A program made the position numbers and the translations under genes. 64,000 nt of DNA from Bacteroidales bacterium (GTDB taxonomy: Bacteria; Bacteroidota; Bacteroidia; Bacteroidales; WCHB1-69): contig JAFZKY010000021.1 of NCBI GenBank assembly GCA_017551725.1, positions 1 through 64,000 on the forward strand. The letters run 5' to 3'. Shown one piece after another: positions 15,239-25,027 of this stretch. A model generated the notes under the pieces. That model searched no databases. It was not told the origin of the DNA and worked only from the letters and a program-made list of their open reading frames with translations. How positions within the stretch are numbered: the first letter of the stretch is position 1; the number at the start of each line of letters is the position of its first letter.

Positions 15239-16438
15239 TCATTTTTTCAGTAATCTCAAAGCCTCCTGCTCGCTTATTTTTTTGCCGTTTTGGAAACCGA
15301 TGACAAAAGCGTCCGGGAATTTGCGCTTCACCTCGGTGAGGATCTCGCGGATGGCTGTGTGGGAGGTTTCGTTGCCGGCGGTGTATTTCCAGAGGTTGTT
15401 TTCAAAAAAGCGGTCCACGCCGGGCAGGTTGCGGAAACGGCTGTCGGTGAGGGGGAGTTTTTCCGGCGAGGCCAGGAACTGCACCTTGAAGCGGATGACG
15501 TTGCTGTCGGGGACCACCTCGTTGGCGATGGCTTGCAGCTTTTCCGGTGTCTCCGGCTTGGGCGTGACCGTTCCGGTGGGCACGTTTTCCTTCGGAAGGT
15601 CCTCTTTCACGGTCCCAGGTTTCGGGGTGGCGGGCGTGACGGCCTCGTGCGCGTGCGGCTGGCTGTTGGTGACGGCGGCCAGATAGTCCACGAAGGCGTT
15701 GTAGATGCTGGCGGCCTCCTTCTTGCGGTTTTCCGTCGAGGCCAGGAAGGCTTCGTCGTTTTTGTTGCTCAGGAAGCCCATCTCGATGAGGATGCTGGGC
15801 ATGGCCACCTTGTAGAGCACCCAGAATCCGGCCTGCTTCACGCCACGGTTGACGAGATGTGTGCTGTTGATGAGGTTTTTCTGTACCTTGTCGGCCAGCA
15901 TGACGGAGTTTTTCAGGTAGGCGGATGAATATAGGGAGAAGAGCACGTTGGCTTCCGGCGAGTTGGGGTCGAAGCCGTCGTAGTTGTTCTTGTAGTTCTT
16001 CTCTTTCAACATGGCTGCGTTCTCGGCGCGCGCCACCGCCTGGTTGGCCTCGCTCTTGTGCAGGCCCATCACCCACGTCTCGATGCCATTGCCGATGTGG
16101 TCCTCCGAAGCGTTGCAGTGGAACGAGATGAACAAGTCGGCATGTTCAGAGTTCGCGATCTGCGCCCGGCGGTACAACTCGACGAATACGTCCGTTTTGC
16201 GGGTGTAGATCACCTTCACCTCCGGACAATGTTCGCTGATGAGCTTGCCCACCATGAGGGCTATGTCCAGGCTTACGTCTTTTTCCTTCAGATGGCTGCC
16301 CAGACAGCCGGAGTCGTGCCCCCCGTGTCCTGCGTCAATCACCACTTTGAAGGTCTTCTCCTGCGCCACCATGCTTAGGGGTGAGAAGAGAAAAAGTAAG
16401 AGGGCATATACGAATATCTGTTTTTTGAAGTTCATCAT
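15239..16438 (-). CDS. N-acetylmuramoyl-L-alanine amidase with C-terminal SPOR-like domain
   Basis: The 399-residue exported protein has a signal peptide (1-25, ending SMVAQ). The Amidase_3 domain (about 30-255) has zinc ligands in VIDAGHGGHDSG and SFHCNA and the catalytic Glu in LIEMGFLSN. A Pro/Thr-rich linker (about 265-305) leads to a SPOR-like domain (about 310-399, VIRFKVQFLASPEKLPL ... AFVIGFQNGKKISEQEALRL), which would target denuded septal glycan. It cleaves the amide bond between MurNAc and the stem peptide during cell separation. It is the first gene of the minus-strand operon and is divergent from lptD. Confidence 0.9.
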   Translation of the reverse strand: MMNFKKQIFVYALLLFLFSPLSMVAQEKTFKVVIDAGHGGHDSGCLGSHLKEKDVSLDIALMVGKLISEHCPEVKVIYTRKTDVFVELYRRAQIANSEHADLFISFHCNASEDHIGNGIETWVMGLHKSEANQAVARAENAAMLKEKNYKNNYDGFDPNSPEANVLFSLYSSAYLKNSVMLADKVQKNLINSTHLVNRGVKQAGFWVLYKVAMPSILIEMGFLSNKNDEAFLASTENRKKEAASIYNAFVDYLAAVTNSQPHAHEAVTPATPKPGTVKEDLPKENVPTGTVTPKPETPEKLQAIANEVVPDSNVIRFKVQFLASPEKLPLTDSRFRNLPGVDRFFENNLWKYTAGNETSHTAIREILTEVKRKFPDAFVIGFQNGKKISEQEALRLLKK

Positions 16439-16476
16439 TTTGAAGATTTTGATTATTTTTGCCGATTTTAAAATCG

Positions 16477-16484
16477 CAAAGGTA
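16477..16484 (-). promoter_or_regulatory. -7 box (TACCTTTG) for the amidase operon
   Basis: The minus strand reads TACCTTTG, about 39 bases upstream of the amidase ATG. It lies in the short region shared with the divergent lptD gene. Confidence 0.5.
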
Positions 16485-16562
16485 CTTTATATTGTATTTA
16501 TTATAACGGGTTTGTCAGAAAAATTATACACAATAGTTTTTTCATATTTCGGGAGATTGATT

Positions 16563-19115
16563 ATGCTCTTCATTTTCAGTCTCTTGTCTATGATTTCGAC
16601 AGCCCAGGGCGTGCGAGGGCGAAGGCCTGTTAGACAAACGCAGGACACGTCGGTTTATTTTCAGCAGCCAGTACGACAGGATTCAATTGTGCGCGATTCC
16701 GTCGTCAAGCATCCCAAGCGTATATCCTCCAATGCGGTGAAGTCCATCGTCTTCTACAGCGCCAAGGACTCCACCGTCAATGACCTGAACCGCCGCTATA
16801 CTTATCTCTTCGGGGATGCGGTGGTGAAATACGAAGACTTGGAACTCCGCGCCGATTACATAGAGATTGATTTCAAAAACAATGAGTTGTATGCTTCCGG
16901 CGTGTCCGACAGCAATGGCGTAATACACGGAAGTCCGCTTTTCATCCAGGGAGAATCCAGATATCGAGCCCACGAGATCAAGTACAATTTTTCCACCCAG
17001 AAGGGCAAAATCACGCACGTGATCACCACGCAGGACGAGGGTTTCATTCACGGGGAACAGATCAAGAAAATGGGCGACAATGTGGCCTTCCTCAAGGATG
17101 GCAAATACACGACCTGTGAGCTGGACCATCCTCATTATGAGATTGATTTCACAAAGGCCAAGCTGATCCAGCACGACAAGATCGTCATCGGGCCGGCCTA
17201 CCTGAGCTTCACGGGGGTGCCCACGCCGCTGGCGGTGCCGTTCGGTTTCTTCCCGCTGGACAAGGGCCGACGCTCCGGCTTTGTGATGCCCTCTTTCGGA
17301 CAGTCCACCAACCTTGGCTTCTACCTTCAGGATTTAGGCTATTATTTCGCCATCAGCGACAACCTCGACCTGCTCCTCGGGGCCGATGTCTATACCCGAG
17401 GCAGCTGGGGCATCAAGGCGAAGTCCAACTACGTGTTCCGCTACATCTGTTCCGGCAACGTGCATCTGGAGTTTGCCCAGACCCGCACCGGCGACAAGCT
17501 GGATTCCTCGTACCGTTGTTCCAACAATTTCAAAATCTATTGGGATCACAAGCAGGACATCAAATCCCATCCCACCACTCGTTTCAATGCCCATATCGAT
17601 GTTGTCAGCTCTAATTACGCCAAATACAACATCACTTCGGCACAGGATTATCTCTCTAACCAATATACCTCTTCCATCAACGTGTCCACCTCGGCGCGCG
17701 ACATCTTCTTCGTGGATGCCACGCTTTCCTATTCGCAGAATACGAGAACGCGGGACGTGAACCTCAAGTTGCCGGATTTGAACATGTCGGTGGTGCAATT
17801 TTACCCGTTCCGGAAGAAAAACAAGGCGGGCACGCTGAAATGGTACGACAACATTTCGATGAAATGGACTTCCCAGTTCACCGGACAGGTTGACACCTAC
17901 GACACGCTTTTCCTGAAACCCGAGACGTGGGAGACGCTCAATGTGGGTATGCGCCATGTCATCCCACTCACCATCCCCATCAAGATTGCGAAGCGCATCA
18001 ACTGGAACACAACTGCCACGCTGACAGAAAAATGGTATCTGCAGTCCTATACCCGTGACATGTCTGTTGACACGCTGGATGATATACCCACTGTGAAATA
18101 CAACCAATATTTCCATCGGGGGTTCAAGATGTTGCACGATGTGAATGTCTCTTCGTCGTTCACCACGAAGATATACGTCATGTACAGTTTCAAGAAGGGA
18201 GGTTTGCAGGCCATCCGCCACATCATTACTCCAAATTTGAATTTTACTTATCGTCCAAACCTCTCTGGTGGCACTACAGCCCGCTACTTCAACCCGATCA
18301 CGGGCGAGCAGGTCGAATATTCTATGTTCGACAATGCCATCTTCGGGGGGGTCACGTCGCAGACGCAGGCATTGGCGCAGCTCTCCTTCGGTAACAACGT
18401 GGAAATCAAGGTGCGTTCGCGCAAGGACACGATCACGGGTTACAAGAAGGTGCCGCTGATCGATAACCTGAATGTGAGTATGTACTATAACTTCGCCGCC
18501 GACTCGTTGCGCTGGTCAAAACTGACTCTCAATGGTCGGAGCACGCTCTTCAAGCAACTTTACCTGACCTACAATTTTGCCTTCGACCCATACGTCATCG
18601 GGGAGAACGGCAACAGGGTTAACCGCTTCGAAGTCAAGGAGAACCACCGTCTGTTCCGCCTGTCGTCCACCGATTTCAGTCTGGCTCTCAATTGGCGGCT
18701 GGACCAGAATACCTTCAAATCGAAAAAGAAAAAAGAGGAGGTCAAGCGTCTGCCCTGGTCTTTGACGTTGAATTACACATTCACCTACGGCATCAATGAC
18801 AATATATATTATTATATGCGGATGGACACCCTTCTCTACAAGCACAACATGGTCCACACCATCAATGTGGTGGGGGATTTCCACATCACCAAGAAATGGC
18901 GGGTGGGCTTCACCACGGGGTACGACTTTGTGCAGAAGAAACTCTCCTACACCTCCATCGACATCCACCGCGACATGCACTGTTGGGAGATGAGCTTCAA
19001 CTGGGTGCCTTTCGGATACCGCAAGGGATGGGCTTTCCAAGTCAACGTCAAGGCTGCGGTGCTCAAGGATGTGCTTAAACTTCCGTTGCATCAGGATTAT
19101 CGTGATAATCTGTAA
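16563..19115 (+). CDS. lptD: LptD-like LPS-assembly outer-membrane protein
   Basis: The 850-residue protein begins with signal peptide LFIFSLLSMISTAQG. The OstA/LptA-like jellyroll is about residues 60-210 (VVKYEDLELRADYIEIDF; ELYASGVSDSNG). A large beta barrel follows (GVPTPLAVPFGFFPL, GRRSGFVMPSFGQ, then alternating aromatic strands to the end). LptD inserts lipopolysaccharide into the outer leaflet together with LptE. The open frame extends further upstream into the amidase gene, but the ATG at 16563 gives the natural signal peptide and was chosen. The ATPase gene lptB lies elsewhere in this window (25028-25759). Confidence 0.85.
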   Translation: MLFIFSLLSMISTAQGVRGRRPVRQTQDTSVYFQQPVRQDSIVRDSVVKHPKRISSNAVKSIVFYSAKDSTVNDLNRRYTYLFGDAVVKYEDLELRADYIEIDFKNNELYASGVSDSNGVIHGSPLFIQGESRYRAHEIKYNFSTQKGKITHVITTQDEGFIHGEQIKKMGDNVAFLKDGKYTTCELDHPHYEIDFTKAKLIQHDKIVIGPAYLSFTGVPTPLAVPFGFFPLDKGRRSGFVMPSFGQSTNLGFYLQDLGYYFAISDNLDLLLGADVYTRGSWGIKAKSNYVFRYICSGNVHLEFAQTRTGDKLDSSYRCSNNFKIYWDHKQDIKSHPTTRFNAHIDVVSSNYAKYNITSAQDYLSNQYTSSINVSTSARDIFFVDATLSYSQNTRTRDVNLKLPDLNMSVVQFYPFRKKNKAGTLKWYDNISMKWTSQFTGQVDTYDTLFLKPETWETLNVGMRHVIPLTIPIKIAKRINWNTTATLTEKWYLQSYTRDMSVDTLDDIPTVKYNQYFHRGFKMLHDVNVSSSFTTKIYVMYSFKKGGLQAIRHIITPNLNFTYRPNLSGGTTARYFNPITGEQVEYSMFDNAIFGGVTSQTQALAQLSFGNNVEIKVRSRKDTITGYKKVPLIDNLNVSMYYNFAADSLRWSKLTLNGRSTLFKQLYLTYNFAFDPYVIGENGNRVNRFEVKENHRLFRLSSTDFSLALNWRLDQNTFKSKKKKEEVKRLPWSLTLNYTFTYGINDNIYYYMRMDTLLYKHNMVHTINVVGDFHITKKWRVGFTTGYDFVQKKLSYTSIDIHRDMHCWEMSFNWVPFGYRKGWAFQVNVKAAVLKDVLKLPLHQDYRDNL

Positions 19116-19183
19116 GTTAGACCTCTTTTTTGTTATGTTGAAAAAAACTGTTCGGGCAGGATGGTTTCATGCTACAATTTTTG

Positions 19184-19191
19184 TATATTTG
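19184..19191 (+). promoter_or_regulatory. -7 box (TATATTTG) before secDF
   Basis: TATATTTG fits TAnnTTTG and lies 63 bases before the secDF ATG, in a 139-base gap. The leader between them is very AT-rich. Confidence 0.55.
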
Positions 19192-19254
19192 CAACCTTGA
19201 AATTTTTATGTCGAATTTTATATAAATTATTAAAAATCAAATAAATAAAAGAAG

Positions 19255-22200
19255 ATGAAAAACAAAGGACTTGTATTATTCTTTACGATTCTCCTTGCGC
19301 TTGTCTGTTTGTACTGTCTGTCGTTCTCCTTCGTCACATGGCGTGTGGAGAAGAAGGCTGACGCGTATGCACACAACGAGGCCGCAATTGCAGAAGTGAA
19401 GAAGGCAGCGAACGGTGATTTGATGTTGGAGAAGCATCTGATTGATTCTTTGATTGATGCCAGAAAGTTGCAGTATCTGACCAACATGAACGACTCCACC
19501 GTGTTCTTGGGCAACACTTACAAGAAATGTAAGTACAAAGAGTTGAACTTGGGTTTGGACTTGAAGGGCGGTATGAACGTCACCCTGGAAATCTCCATGC
19601 CGGATGTGGTGCAAAGCCTGGCCGTCAACAAGGATGACGAGTTGTTCAAGACTGCTTTCGAGAATGCGGAGAAGGAGTTTGCCAACACGACGAACGGCGA
19701 CTTTATCGATATTTTCGTGAACAATTTCAACAAGCAGAAGAGTGCGTTGAAGCTTAACAATGCGAACCTGCGCACTTATTTCGGCGAGCGTTCCGGCATC
19801 AAGAATGCCTCCGACGCCCAGATCATCTCTTGGTTGAAGAAAGAGTCCGGCGAGATTGCGGACCGCACGTTCAAGATCCTCCGTACCCGTATCGACCGTT
19901 TTGGTGTGGCCCAGCCCAACCTGCAGTTGCTCCAGGGCGGCCGTATCCTCGTGGAACTTCCCGGCGTGAAAGAGCCCGAGCGTGTCACCGACCTGTTGAA
20001 GAGCACCGCCAAGCTGGAATTCTGGGAGGTCTATAACGATGTTGTGGGTGGCAAATCCATTCAACAGCGCTTCTTCGAGGCCGATGCCAAGTTGGCTGAA
20101 CAGTTGAAGAACCAGAAAGATAACCCCACAGAGGCTGCTGCTCCGGATTCCGTTGCCGACGCACTGGGTCTGGCAGATGCCGAGGTGGAAGAGGATGAGG
20201 ACGAAATCGAAGACATTGATGTCACCACGGGTGCCATCATGAGCAAGGCGGTTGCCGTTCCCGGCAGTTTTGTCATCGGCTACTTCAAAGAGGCCGACAT
20301 GCCCGCCATCAACGGCATGCTCCCGCAATTGCAGCGCATCCTGGGCGACAACAGCGTTGTCTTCTACTGGGGTGCCGCCGAGAAGGATTACAACAATGCC
20401 TTCCCGCTCTATCCGTTGAAGAAGAAAAACGACCGTATCGGACCGCTCTTGAGTTCCGAGACCATCGGCGGCGCGCGCGTGGTGCGTACGGCCCGTCAGG
20501 ATGTCGATCAGAACAACCGCGTGGTGGTCAACATGTCCATGGAAGACCAGGCTGCCGACGTGTGGCGTAAGATCACCAAGGAGGCCGCCGACAACAGCGC
20601 CACCAAGCTGACAGCCATCGCCATCGTGCTCGACGAGTTCGTCTATTCCGCTCCTACAGTGCGTTCCGAGATCCCCAACGGTAACTCCGAGATCTCCGGT
20701 CACTTCACCGTGGACGAGGCCAAGGACCTTGCCACCGTGTTGAACTCCGGTAACTTGGAAGCCCGCGTCAATGTGGTGCAATCCGAAATCGTGGGTCCTA
20801 CCCTTGGTAAGGAATCCATCCGTTCCGGTTTGCTCTCCTTCCTCGCCGCTTTCATTCTGGTGGTCATCTACATGTTCCTGTACTACAGCCGCGCCGGTCT
20901 TGTTGCCGACTTGGCTCTGTTCTCCAACGTGTTCTTCATCGTGGGTGTGCTCGCCTCCATGGGCGCTGTGCTCACCCTGCCGGGTATCGCCGGTATCGTC
21001 TTGACCTTGGGTATGGCTGTTGACGCCAACGTGATCATCTACGAGCGTGTGCGTGAGGAAGTGCGTGCCGGTAAGGGCATCCGCGTTGCGGTGGACGAAG
21101 GTTTCAAACACTCCTATTCCGCTATCATCGACGGTAACGTGACCACCCTTATCACCGCTATCGTGCTTTACATCTTCGGTTCCGGTCCCATCCAGGGTTT
21201 CGCCACCACGTTGATCATCGGTATTCTCTCCTCCCTGTTCACCGCCATCTTGCTGTCCCGTCTTGTCATCGAGGCTCGTCTGAAGAAAGGCAAATCTCTT
21301 GAGGTTGGCAACAGCGTCACGTTGAATGCTTTCACCAACACCAGCATCGATTTCCTCAGCAAGAGAAAGATATTCTACACCATTTCCCTGGCGTTGATCG
21401 TGATCTCCACGATTTCGTTCTGCACCTTGAAGCTGCAACCCGGTATCGACTTCACCGGTGGCCGTTGCTATGTGGTGCGTTTCGACAAGGATGTCACCAC
21501 CAAGGATGTGCGTGCGGCTGTGATCAAGGAGTTCGGCGGCAACCCGGAAGTCAAGACCTTCGGTGCCAACGATCAGATCCGTATCATCACCAACTTCAGA
21601 ATCGAAAGCAACAACCAGGCGGATGACCAGCTTTGCGAGAAGAAACTCTACAACTGTTTGAAGGGCTTCTATGCCAAGCAGGATCTCTCCGAATACGACT
21701 TCACCCACTTGACCAACGATGTGCGTGGTATCCAGTCTTCCCAGAAGATCCAGCCCACCATCGCCAAGGAATTGTTGATGAAGGCTGTTTGGGCCGTCTT
21801 GGTCTCTTTGGTGTTGATATTCATCTACATCGCCTTGCGTTTCCGCAACTGGCAGTTCGGTGTGGCGGGTGTTTGCGCCCTGTTCCACGACACCTTCCTG
21901 ACGGTGGGTATGTTCTCCCTCCTCTACAAGGTGATGCCGTTCTCCATGGAAATCGACCAGAACTTCATCGCCGCCATCTTGACGGTGATCGGTTACTCCA
22001 TCAACAACAACGTGGTGATCTTTGACCGTGTTCGTGAGAACCTGGCCCTCTATCCCAAACGTACCAATTACGAGAACTTCAACAACGCCATCAACCAGAC
22101 GCTCGGTCGTAACATCAACACCGCCGGCACCACGTTGGTGACGCTGCTCGTGATCTTCCTGTTTGGCGGCGAGGTGATCCGCGGTTTCGTGTTCGCCATG

Positions 22201-22317
22201 TTCGTGGGTATCCTCATCGGTACCTACTCCGGTATTCTCGTTTCCAACCCGTTCGCCTTCGACCTCTTCAGATTGTCCGGCGACAAGGTCAAACGTGCCA
22301 AAACCACTGTTGCATAG
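19255..22317 (+). CDS. secDF: Fused protein-export membrane protein SecDF
   Basis: The 1020-residue protein joins SecD and SecF in one chain, as is usual in Bacteroidota. There is one N-terminal membrane helix (5-25), then the SecD P1 periplasmic region with LDLKGGMNVTLEI and RTRIDRFGVAQPNLQLL. An acidic stretch lies near residue 310 (EVEEDEDEIEDID). The first six-helix bundle includes GMAVDANVIIYERVREE. The SecF part begins near residue 700 (LQPGIDFTGGRCY) and has SINNNVVIFDRVRENL. It uses the proton gradient to help SecYEG release and pull proteins. It ends at a strong terminator at 22352-22389. Confidence 0.95.
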   Translation: MKNKGLVLFFTILLALVCLYCLSFSFVTWRVEKKADAYAHNEAAIAEVKKAANGDLMLEKHLIDSLIDARKLQYLTNMNDSTVFLGNTYKKCKYKELNLGLDLKGGMNVTLEISMPDVVQSLAVNKDDELFKTAFENAEKEFANTTNGDFIDIFVNNFNKQKSALKLNNANLRTYFGERSGIKNASDAQIISWLKKESGEIADRTFKILRTRIDRFGVAQPNLQLLQGGRILVELPGVKEPERVTDLLKSTAKLEFWEVYNDVVGGKSIQQRFFEADAKLAEQLKNQKDNPTEAAAPDSVADALGLADAEVEEDEDEIEDIDVTTGAIMSKAVAVPGSFVIGYFKEADMPAINGMLPQLQRILGDNSVVFYWGAAEKDYNNAFPLYPLKKKNDRIGPLLSSETIGGARVVRTARQDVDQNNRVVVNMSMEDQAADVWRKITKEAADNSATKLTAIAIVLDEFVYSAPTVRSEIPNGNSEISGHFTVDEAKDLATVLNSGNLEARVNVVQSEIVGPTLGKESIRSGLLSFLAAFILVVIYMFLYYSRAGLVADLALFSNVFFIVGVLASMGAVLTLPGIAGIVLTLGMAVDANVIIYERVREEVRAGKGIRVAVDEGFKHSYSAIIDGNVTTLITAIVLYIFGSGPIQGFATTLIIGILSSLFTAILLSRLVIEARLKKGKSLEVGNSVTLNAFTNTSIDFLSKRKIFYTISLALIVISTISFCTLKLQPGIDFTGGRCYVVRFDKDVTTKDVRAAVIKEFGGNPEVKTFGANDQIRIITNFRIESNNQADDQLCEKKLYNCLKGFYAKQDLSEYDFTHLTNDVRGIQSSQKIQPTIAKELLMKAVWAVLVSLVLIFIYIALRFRNWQFGVAGVCALFHDTFLTVGMFSLLYKVMPFSMEIDQNFIAAILTVIGYSINNNVVIFDRVRENLALYPKRTNYENFNNAINQTLGRNINTAGTTLVTLLVIFLFGGEVIRGFVFAMFVGILIGTYSGILVSNPFAFDLFRLSGDKVKRAKTTVA

Positions 22318-22351
22318 TAACAGGTTGTTGTACGACGATTTTTATAAAAAT

Positions 22352-22389
22352 AATTCGGGATAGTGTGGAAACTATCCCGAATTTTTTTT
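22352..22389 (+). terminator. Intrinsic terminator after secDF
   Basis: A perfect 13-bp stem (22352-22364 with 22371-22383) and a 6-base loop are followed by a T-rich run to 22389. It separates secDF from porE. Confidence 0.9.
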
Positions 22390-22431
22390 ATTTTAGCGGC
22401 CCAATTTGTATAAGGTAAAATATTTTAAAAA

Positions 22432-24957
22432 ATGAAACTATATAAACTGTCACTGTTACTATTATCTATTTTAATAACAGTTACTTACTCGTTATCTGCA
22501 CAAAGCGTATTGCGTGATGCCGACAATCTGTTCAGGGACTGTCAGTACGAAAAATCTTTGGAACAATATAAGAAAGGCATTAAAAAACTGCAATCCAACC
22601 GTGTGGAAATCCAGAGAGCCACGTTCCAGATAGCCGAATGTTATCGTATCATGGGTGATCTGAAGAAGGCAGAGCAGCAGTATCTCCGTTTGGAAAAGAA
22701 GAATTATCAGAAGGACAATCCGATCATACTCTTCCATTTGGGAAGTATCTATAATCTTCGTGGTGATTATGACTTGGCTTTGAAGTATTATAACAACTTC
22801 AAGAAGCGTGCTCCCGAGGATTCGCGTGCGGATGCCCGCATCGAGGGTTGCAAGAATGCCAAGATGTGGACGGAGAACCCCACCCGCTACGAAGTGGAGA
22901 ACCTCAAGAAATTCAACACTCGTGAAGATGAATGGGCTCCCCGCTGGGGCAATGACGAGAAGCGCAACTCCATTATCTTCACCTCCAATCGTGAAGGCTC
23001 TAAAGGCAAAGGCACCGACCAGTGGACGGGTGTCAATTTCTCCGATATCTACATTACCAACAAGCCGAAAAGCAAAAATACCGAATGGCCGGGTGAATGG
23101 TCTCCGGTGACAACCTTGGACGAGGGCGAGACGCTGAACACCGGCGTGAACGAAGGCGAAGCATCCTCCAACCGCAAGGGTACTGTCTATTATTTTACCA
23201 AATGTCCGCAAGACAAGAAAAAAGTACAAGGTTGCTATATTTACAAGTCGATGAAGAAGGGCAAAGCTTGGGGTGAAGCCGAATTGGTCTATTTGGGAGA
23301 TTCCAGCTACAACTATGTGCATCCCTTCATCTCCGGCGACGAATTGACAATTTATTTCGCCTCCAACCGTCCGGGTGGACATGGCGGCTATGACATCTGG
23401 ATGGCCACACGTGCCAAGAAGTCGGCCAAGTTCTCCAATATCACCAATCTCGGTCCCAATGTGAACACCGCCGGACAGGAGGTGTTCCCGAGCCTGCGCA
23501 ACGATCAGGAACTCTATTTCTCCTCGGACGGATGGCCCGGCATGGGCGGCCTTGACCTGTTTGTCTCCCGCAACAAGGGTGGCGTATGGCAGAAGGCTGA
23601 GAACCTGATGGTGCCCATCAACTCTTGCGGTGATGATCTGGGTATTATCTTTGATGAAAACGAGGCTATTGACCCCAAGTCCAAATCCCCTTACTTGGCT
23701 AAGGGTTATTTTTCATCCAACCGTGCGGGTGGACGTGGTGGCGATGACATCTACTATTTTGTTCTGCGCCCGCTGGTCTATACCATTTCCGGTTATGTTC
23801 GCGATAAGAACAACGGCCAGTATATGGATGGCGTGGAGGTGGAAATCGAAGGTTCGGACGGTACCACCTATAAGACCACTACGGATGTGAAGGGTTATTA
23901 TCATTTCGACAAGACAAAAATCCTCGGATCCACTACCTATAATTTGAAGGTGAAGAAAAGCGGCTATTGGGAGAACGGCAACACCGCCCAGCAGACGACT
24001 GTCGGCTTGACAGAAAACACCGACCTCAAACAGGACTTCTCGCTGGAGCCTATCCCGAAGGAGCCGATCCTGCTGCCGGAGATTCTGTATGATCTGGCCA
24101 AGTGGGACCTCAAACCCCAGTATAAAGACTCGTTGATGTACCTATATAATATTATGGTAAAGAATCCGACGATTGTCATTGAGTTGCGTTCCCACACCGA
24201 CTCGCGTGACACGGAGGAGAAGAACGACATTCTGTCCCAGAACCGTGCTCAGTCCTGCGTCGATTTCCTCGTGAATGAGATGGGTATCGCCGCCGATCGT
24301 ATCGTGGCCAAGGGTTATGGTGAGCGTGTCCCGAGAAAATTGGAGAAGGATATGTACTCCATCTATAACGGAAAGAAATATTTCTTCGCCAAGGGTACGG
24401 TGCTGACGGAGGCTTACTGCGAATCCTTCCCCACGAAGAACGAGAAGGAGGCTGCCCACCAGCTCAACCGTCGTACGGAATTCATCATTCTGCGTGACGA
24501 CTATGTGCCGAGCAGCGACAACATTGACAGCGTGCGTCGCGGTGGTGGCGGTATCGCCTTGGTGCAGGAGCGTACGGTGCCCGTAACCATTGTCGGTGAC
24601 GATGTGAAGGGTGCATGCTTCGCTAACAGCAAGTCGATGGATTTTGTGATTGGCAACAAGAACAATGAGGTCTTTATGAACTATGCGGATGCCACGCGTT
24701 TCCTGAAAGAATCCATCATCAACTTGGATGATTTCGAGGAGAAGGCCGCCGCTATCAAGCAGGAAGATGGTAGCATTATTGATGGTGTAGTTCTCTACTT
24801 GCAGGAACTCCGTGTGGGTGACGACTATGCCGAGAATGTGAAGGTCACGGTGAAGAAGAACCTGCCCGCCGCCTTCGTCATTGGCGATGGCTTCATCCAA
24901 AACGAATGGGGTAACTTCACTGTCGACAAAACCCGTAGCCTGTTGATTTTCCGATAG
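22432..24957 (+). CDS. porE: PorE-like type IX secretion protein (TPR, propeller, CRD, OmpA)
   Basis: The 841-residue exported protein has a signal peptide (1-25). TPR repeats cover about 25-140 (FRDCQYEKSLEQYKKGIKKL; LGSIYNLRGDYDLALKYYNN). A PD40-type beta propeller follows at about 150-440 (IYFASNRPGGHGGYDIWMA; KGYFSSNRAGGRGGDDIYYF). Next comes a carboxypeptidase-regulatory-like domain (about 450-530, ISGYVRDKNNGQ). An OmpA C-terminal peptidoglycan-binding domain follows (about 550-690, IELRSHTDSRD; QNRAQSCVDFLV). This order is that of PorE, which anchors the type IX machinery to the wall. About 150 further residues follow the OmpA domain. Confidence 0.85.
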   Translation: MKLYKLSLLLLSILITVTYSLSAQSVLRDADNLFRDCQYEKSLEQYKKGIKKLQSNRVEIQRATFQIAECYRIMGDLKKAEQQYLRLEKKNYQKDNPIILFHLGSIYNLRGDYDLALKYYNNFKKRAPEDSRADARIEGCKNAKMWTENPTRYEVENLKKFNTREDEWAPRWGNDEKRNSIIFTSNREGSKGKGTDQWTGVNFSDIYITNKPKSKNTEWPGEWSPVTTLDEGETLNTGVNEGEASSNRKGTVYYFTKCPQDKKKVQGCYIYKSMKKGKAWGEAELVYLGDSSYNYVHPFISGDELTIYFASNRPGGHGGYDIWMATRAKKSAKFSNITNLGPNVNTAGQEVFPSLRNDQELYFSSDGWPGMGGLDLFVSRNKGGVWQKAENLMVPINSCGDDLGIIFDENEAIDPKSKSPYLAKGYFSSNRAGGRGGDDIYYFVLRPLVYTISGYVRDKNNGQYMDGVEVEIEGSDGTTYKTTTDVKGYYHFDKTKILGSTTYNLKVKKSGYWENGNTAQQTTVGLTENTDLKQDFSLEPIPKEPILLPEILYDLAKWDLKPQYKDSLMYLYNIMVKNPTIVIELRSHTDSRDTEEKNDILSQNRAQSCVDFLVNEMGIAADRIVAKGYGERVPRKLEKDMYSIYNGKKYFFAKGTVLTEAYCESFPTKNEKEAAHQLNRRTEFIILRDDYVPSSDNIDSVRRGGGGIALVQERTVPVTIVGDDVKGACFANSKSMDFVIGNKNNEVFMNYADATRFLKESIINLDDFEEKAAAIKQEDGSIIDGVVLYLQELRVGDDYAENVKVTVKKNLPAAFVIGDGFIQNEWGNFTVDKTRSLLIFR

Positions 24958-24973
24958 AAATCGGATGGACGAT

Positions 24974-25009
24974 AACAAAAAGGGATGGCAATTGCCATCC
25001 CTTTTTGTT
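24974..25009. terminator. Bidirectional terminator between porE and lptB
   Basis: A perfect 36-base palindrome has an A-run on the left and a T-run on the right. It therefore works for the + strand porE and the converging minus-strand lptB. Confidence 0.88.
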
Positions 25010-25027
25010 GTTTGGGCTTGTGAAGAA

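Noticed and set aside
16239-16562. N-terminal extension of the lptD frame
   Set aside because: It lies over the amidase start and promoter on the other strand. The ATG at 16563 begins a normal signal peptide.
19276-21888. An 870-codon minus-strand open frame opposite secDF
   Set aside because: It is a shadow of the strongly supported secDF gene. Its sequence is low-complexity and Asp/Gly/His/Gln-rich.
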